From contig JAKPPU010000032.1 in NCBI GenBank assembly GCA_029547185.1, positions 1-64,000 on the forward strand: a DNA stretch of 64,000 nucleotides, read 5' to 3'. The position numbers and the translations under genes are program-made. Positions within the stretch are counted from its first letter, which is position 1. Each line of letters begins with the position of its first letter. Positions 63,054 through 64,000 of this stretch are shown one piece after another. The stretch is from Deltaproteobacteria bacterium. Lineage in GTDB: Bacteria > Desulfobacterota > Desulfomonilia > UBA1062. The notes under the pieces are model-generated. The model searched no databases. It had not been told where the DNA came from and worked only from the letters and a program-made list of their open reading frames with translations.

Positions 63054-63103
63054 AAACAGGGCCGGAGACCATTACCGAATGGTTCCTCCGGCCCTGTTTT
63101 TTT
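63054..63103. terminator. Bidirectional terminator
   Basis: Arms AAACAGGGCCGGAG (63054-63067) and CTCCGGCCCTGTTT (63086-63099) are perfect, with a further ACCATT/AATGGT pairing inside. TTTTTTT follows on the plus strand. It lies between two minus-strand genes and would end the E2-like gene at 63138 on the minus strand, where only a short T run follows. Confidence 0.85.
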
Positions 63104-63137
63104 GTGAAGGAGGGCTCTCGCGGCGGCAGTATCCGGA

Positions 63138-64000
63138 TCAGTGTGATGACCCGCCTGCAGCGATCTTCGGGGTGATCTCCCTGAGGACGCGGACCTTGCC
63201 CTTTTCTTCTGCAGCCCTGATTTCTCCGCCCATGAGGGTTTCAGGGTTCTGCAGCAGGTATTTGATCTCCTTCTGGAGCAGGGAGACGTAGAAGCCGTGG
63301 AACAGCCGGTGGTCAAGCGTCATGCAGAGCTTCAGGACAGGTCTCACCACGAGCTTGCCGCCCTCGACCCAGGGCTTTTCCCTGACCTCGGGAATGACCA
63401 TGAGGAGGCCGCACCTCGATACCGGGACGAGCGGGCCGTATGCCGACTCGATCCCGTGCATGCCCACCGAGGAGATGATGGCCGTGCCGAAGGGGTCGTC
63501 CGGGAAACCGAAGGAGGAGAGATCCATATTGAATCTGTTGACGAGCGCGCTGGCTATTTTCATGATCCACCGGGTGAGCCGGATGGAGCAGTGCCCGATG
63601 AGATCCTTCGATGCCTGGTACGAAGGCCCGTGGTTGCTTCTCACTGCCAAGGCGCCCTCCCTGATTTCGTGTGCGATCTCGGATACGGTCTTCTTGTCCA
63701 CCTCGTTCAGCTTGATGCCCGAGAGCTCATCTCCGGATTCGGTTGAGACGAGGATCTGGAAATCAACGGTTTTCCGCCTGTAGATCTTGTTCGCTTCGAC
63801 CTTTGCATTGAGTTTGGGATATTTGCGGTACGCCATGGCGAGGGCCTTGGTGCAGAGATGGGTGACCGTGATCTTTTCCCCGGTCCGCTCACGGTGAGTC
63901 TTTATCCAGGCGAGTGCCCTGGTCATGTCGATGTTCAGGCTGCTGAAGATAAAAGGCTCCTCAGGGGTCTTCCACATGGCGTTTGCCATCTTGAAGAATG
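63138..64000 (-). CDS. 2-oxoacid dehydrogenase E2 acyltransferase-like protein (partial at window edge)
   Basis: A chloramphenicol-acetyltransferase-fold protein. ATG 63989 is possible, but the frame is open to the edge and the ANAMWKTPEEPFIFSSLNID start is where a longer family N-terminus should lead in. It shows VTHLCTKALAMAYRKYP, ELSGIKLNEVDKKTV and the C-terminal DHRLFHGFY. Canonical E2 has HxxxDG; here it reads H-R-L-F-H-G, with His for Asp. No lipoyl or E3-binding domain is visible. Orphan catalytic-domain proteins of this type occur in anaerobes. Activity uncertain. Confidence 0.75.
   Translation of the reverse strand, partial: FFKMANAMWKTPEEPFIFSSLNIDMTRALAWIKTHRERTGEKITVTHLCTKALAMAYRKYPKLNAKVEANKIYRRKTVDFQILVSTESGDELSGIKLNEVDKKTVSEIAHEIREGALAVRSNHGPSYQASKDLIGHCSIRLTRWIMKIASALVNRFNMDLSSFGFPDDPFGTAIISSVGMHGIESAYGPLVPVSRCGLLMVIPEVREKPWVEGGKLVVRPVLKLCMTLDHRLFHGFYVSLLQKEIKYLLQNPETLMGGEIRAAEEKGKVRVLREITPKIAAGGSSH

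Overview
The window reads as chromosome from a GC-rich, anaerobic-looking Gram-negative bacterium, most likely a Desulfobacterota (former Deltaproteobacteria) member. This is an inference from gene content and from strong use of C or G at third codon positions, not a database match. Supporting content is the thrS-infC-rpmI-rplT-pheS-pheT order, a sigma-54 activator plus a good sigma-54 promoter, a CCG-type Fe-S protein, a molybdate-type transporter, and a T6SS with an outer-membrane lipoprotein TssJ.

Layout. 1-5126: end of a metallophosphoesterase, then a surface-sugar set (GT2 glycosyltransferase, frameshifted GNAT acetyltransferase, zinc-ribbon methyltransferase, WecE-like aminotransferase) and a GntR/FCD regulator with palindromes upstream. 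5197-8060: HAD hydrolase, tRNA-Val(GAC), and a small AT-rich islet holding one GT39-type glycosyltransferase between two copies of the tRNA 3' end. 8075-15144: translation operon (thrS, infC with a probable ATA start, rpmI, rplT, pheS, pheT) and a secreted protein. 15187-17692: zf-TFIIB protein, LemA and a zinc-ribbon-tailed M48 protease. 18216-21006: acetate-type transporter and PrpE-like acyl-CoA synthetase behind a sigma-54 promoter and a three-dyad upstream array. 21019-23859: zinc/manganese-type ABC operon led by a Cys-rich ribbon-helix-helix regulator. 23899-29451: AlkA-like glycosylase and DUF488, a folate/pterin cluster (folE, folK, folB-like, pteridine-reductase-like SDR), an FAD reductase and a YeaO-type protein. 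29810-36420: short-form 6-phosphogluconate dehydrogenase, GH15 hydrolase, CBS-PAS-PAS-AAA sigma-54 activator, and a thiolase-like protein.

36869-57837 is a large type VI secretion locus, all on the plus strand: a Cys-rich scaffold with seven ETVIL-like repeats, an FHA-C-like helical protein, tssJ, tssK, tssL, tssM, tagF, impE/tagJ, tssA, tssB, tssC, hcp, tssE, tssF, tssG, tssH(clpV), a 142-aa unknown and an in-frame Cys-rich tail after a TAG stop. Baseplate, membrane complex, sheath, tube and recycling ATPase are present. VgrG (TssI), PAAR, an FHA domain and a kinase/phosphatase pair are not.

58104-64000: MOT1-type transporter, small membrane protein, methyltransferase, cupin, truncated GNAT, four-helix membrane protein, CCG-type Fe-S protein, bidirectional terminator and an E2-acyltransferase-like protein running off the edge.

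The most unusual signals are the phosphothreonine-like repeat scaffold in the T6SS locus, the tRNA-Val islet without an integrase, the Cys-rich frame behind a TAG codon, the sigma-54/UAS array at prpE, and the ribbon-helix-helix operator at the zinc operon.
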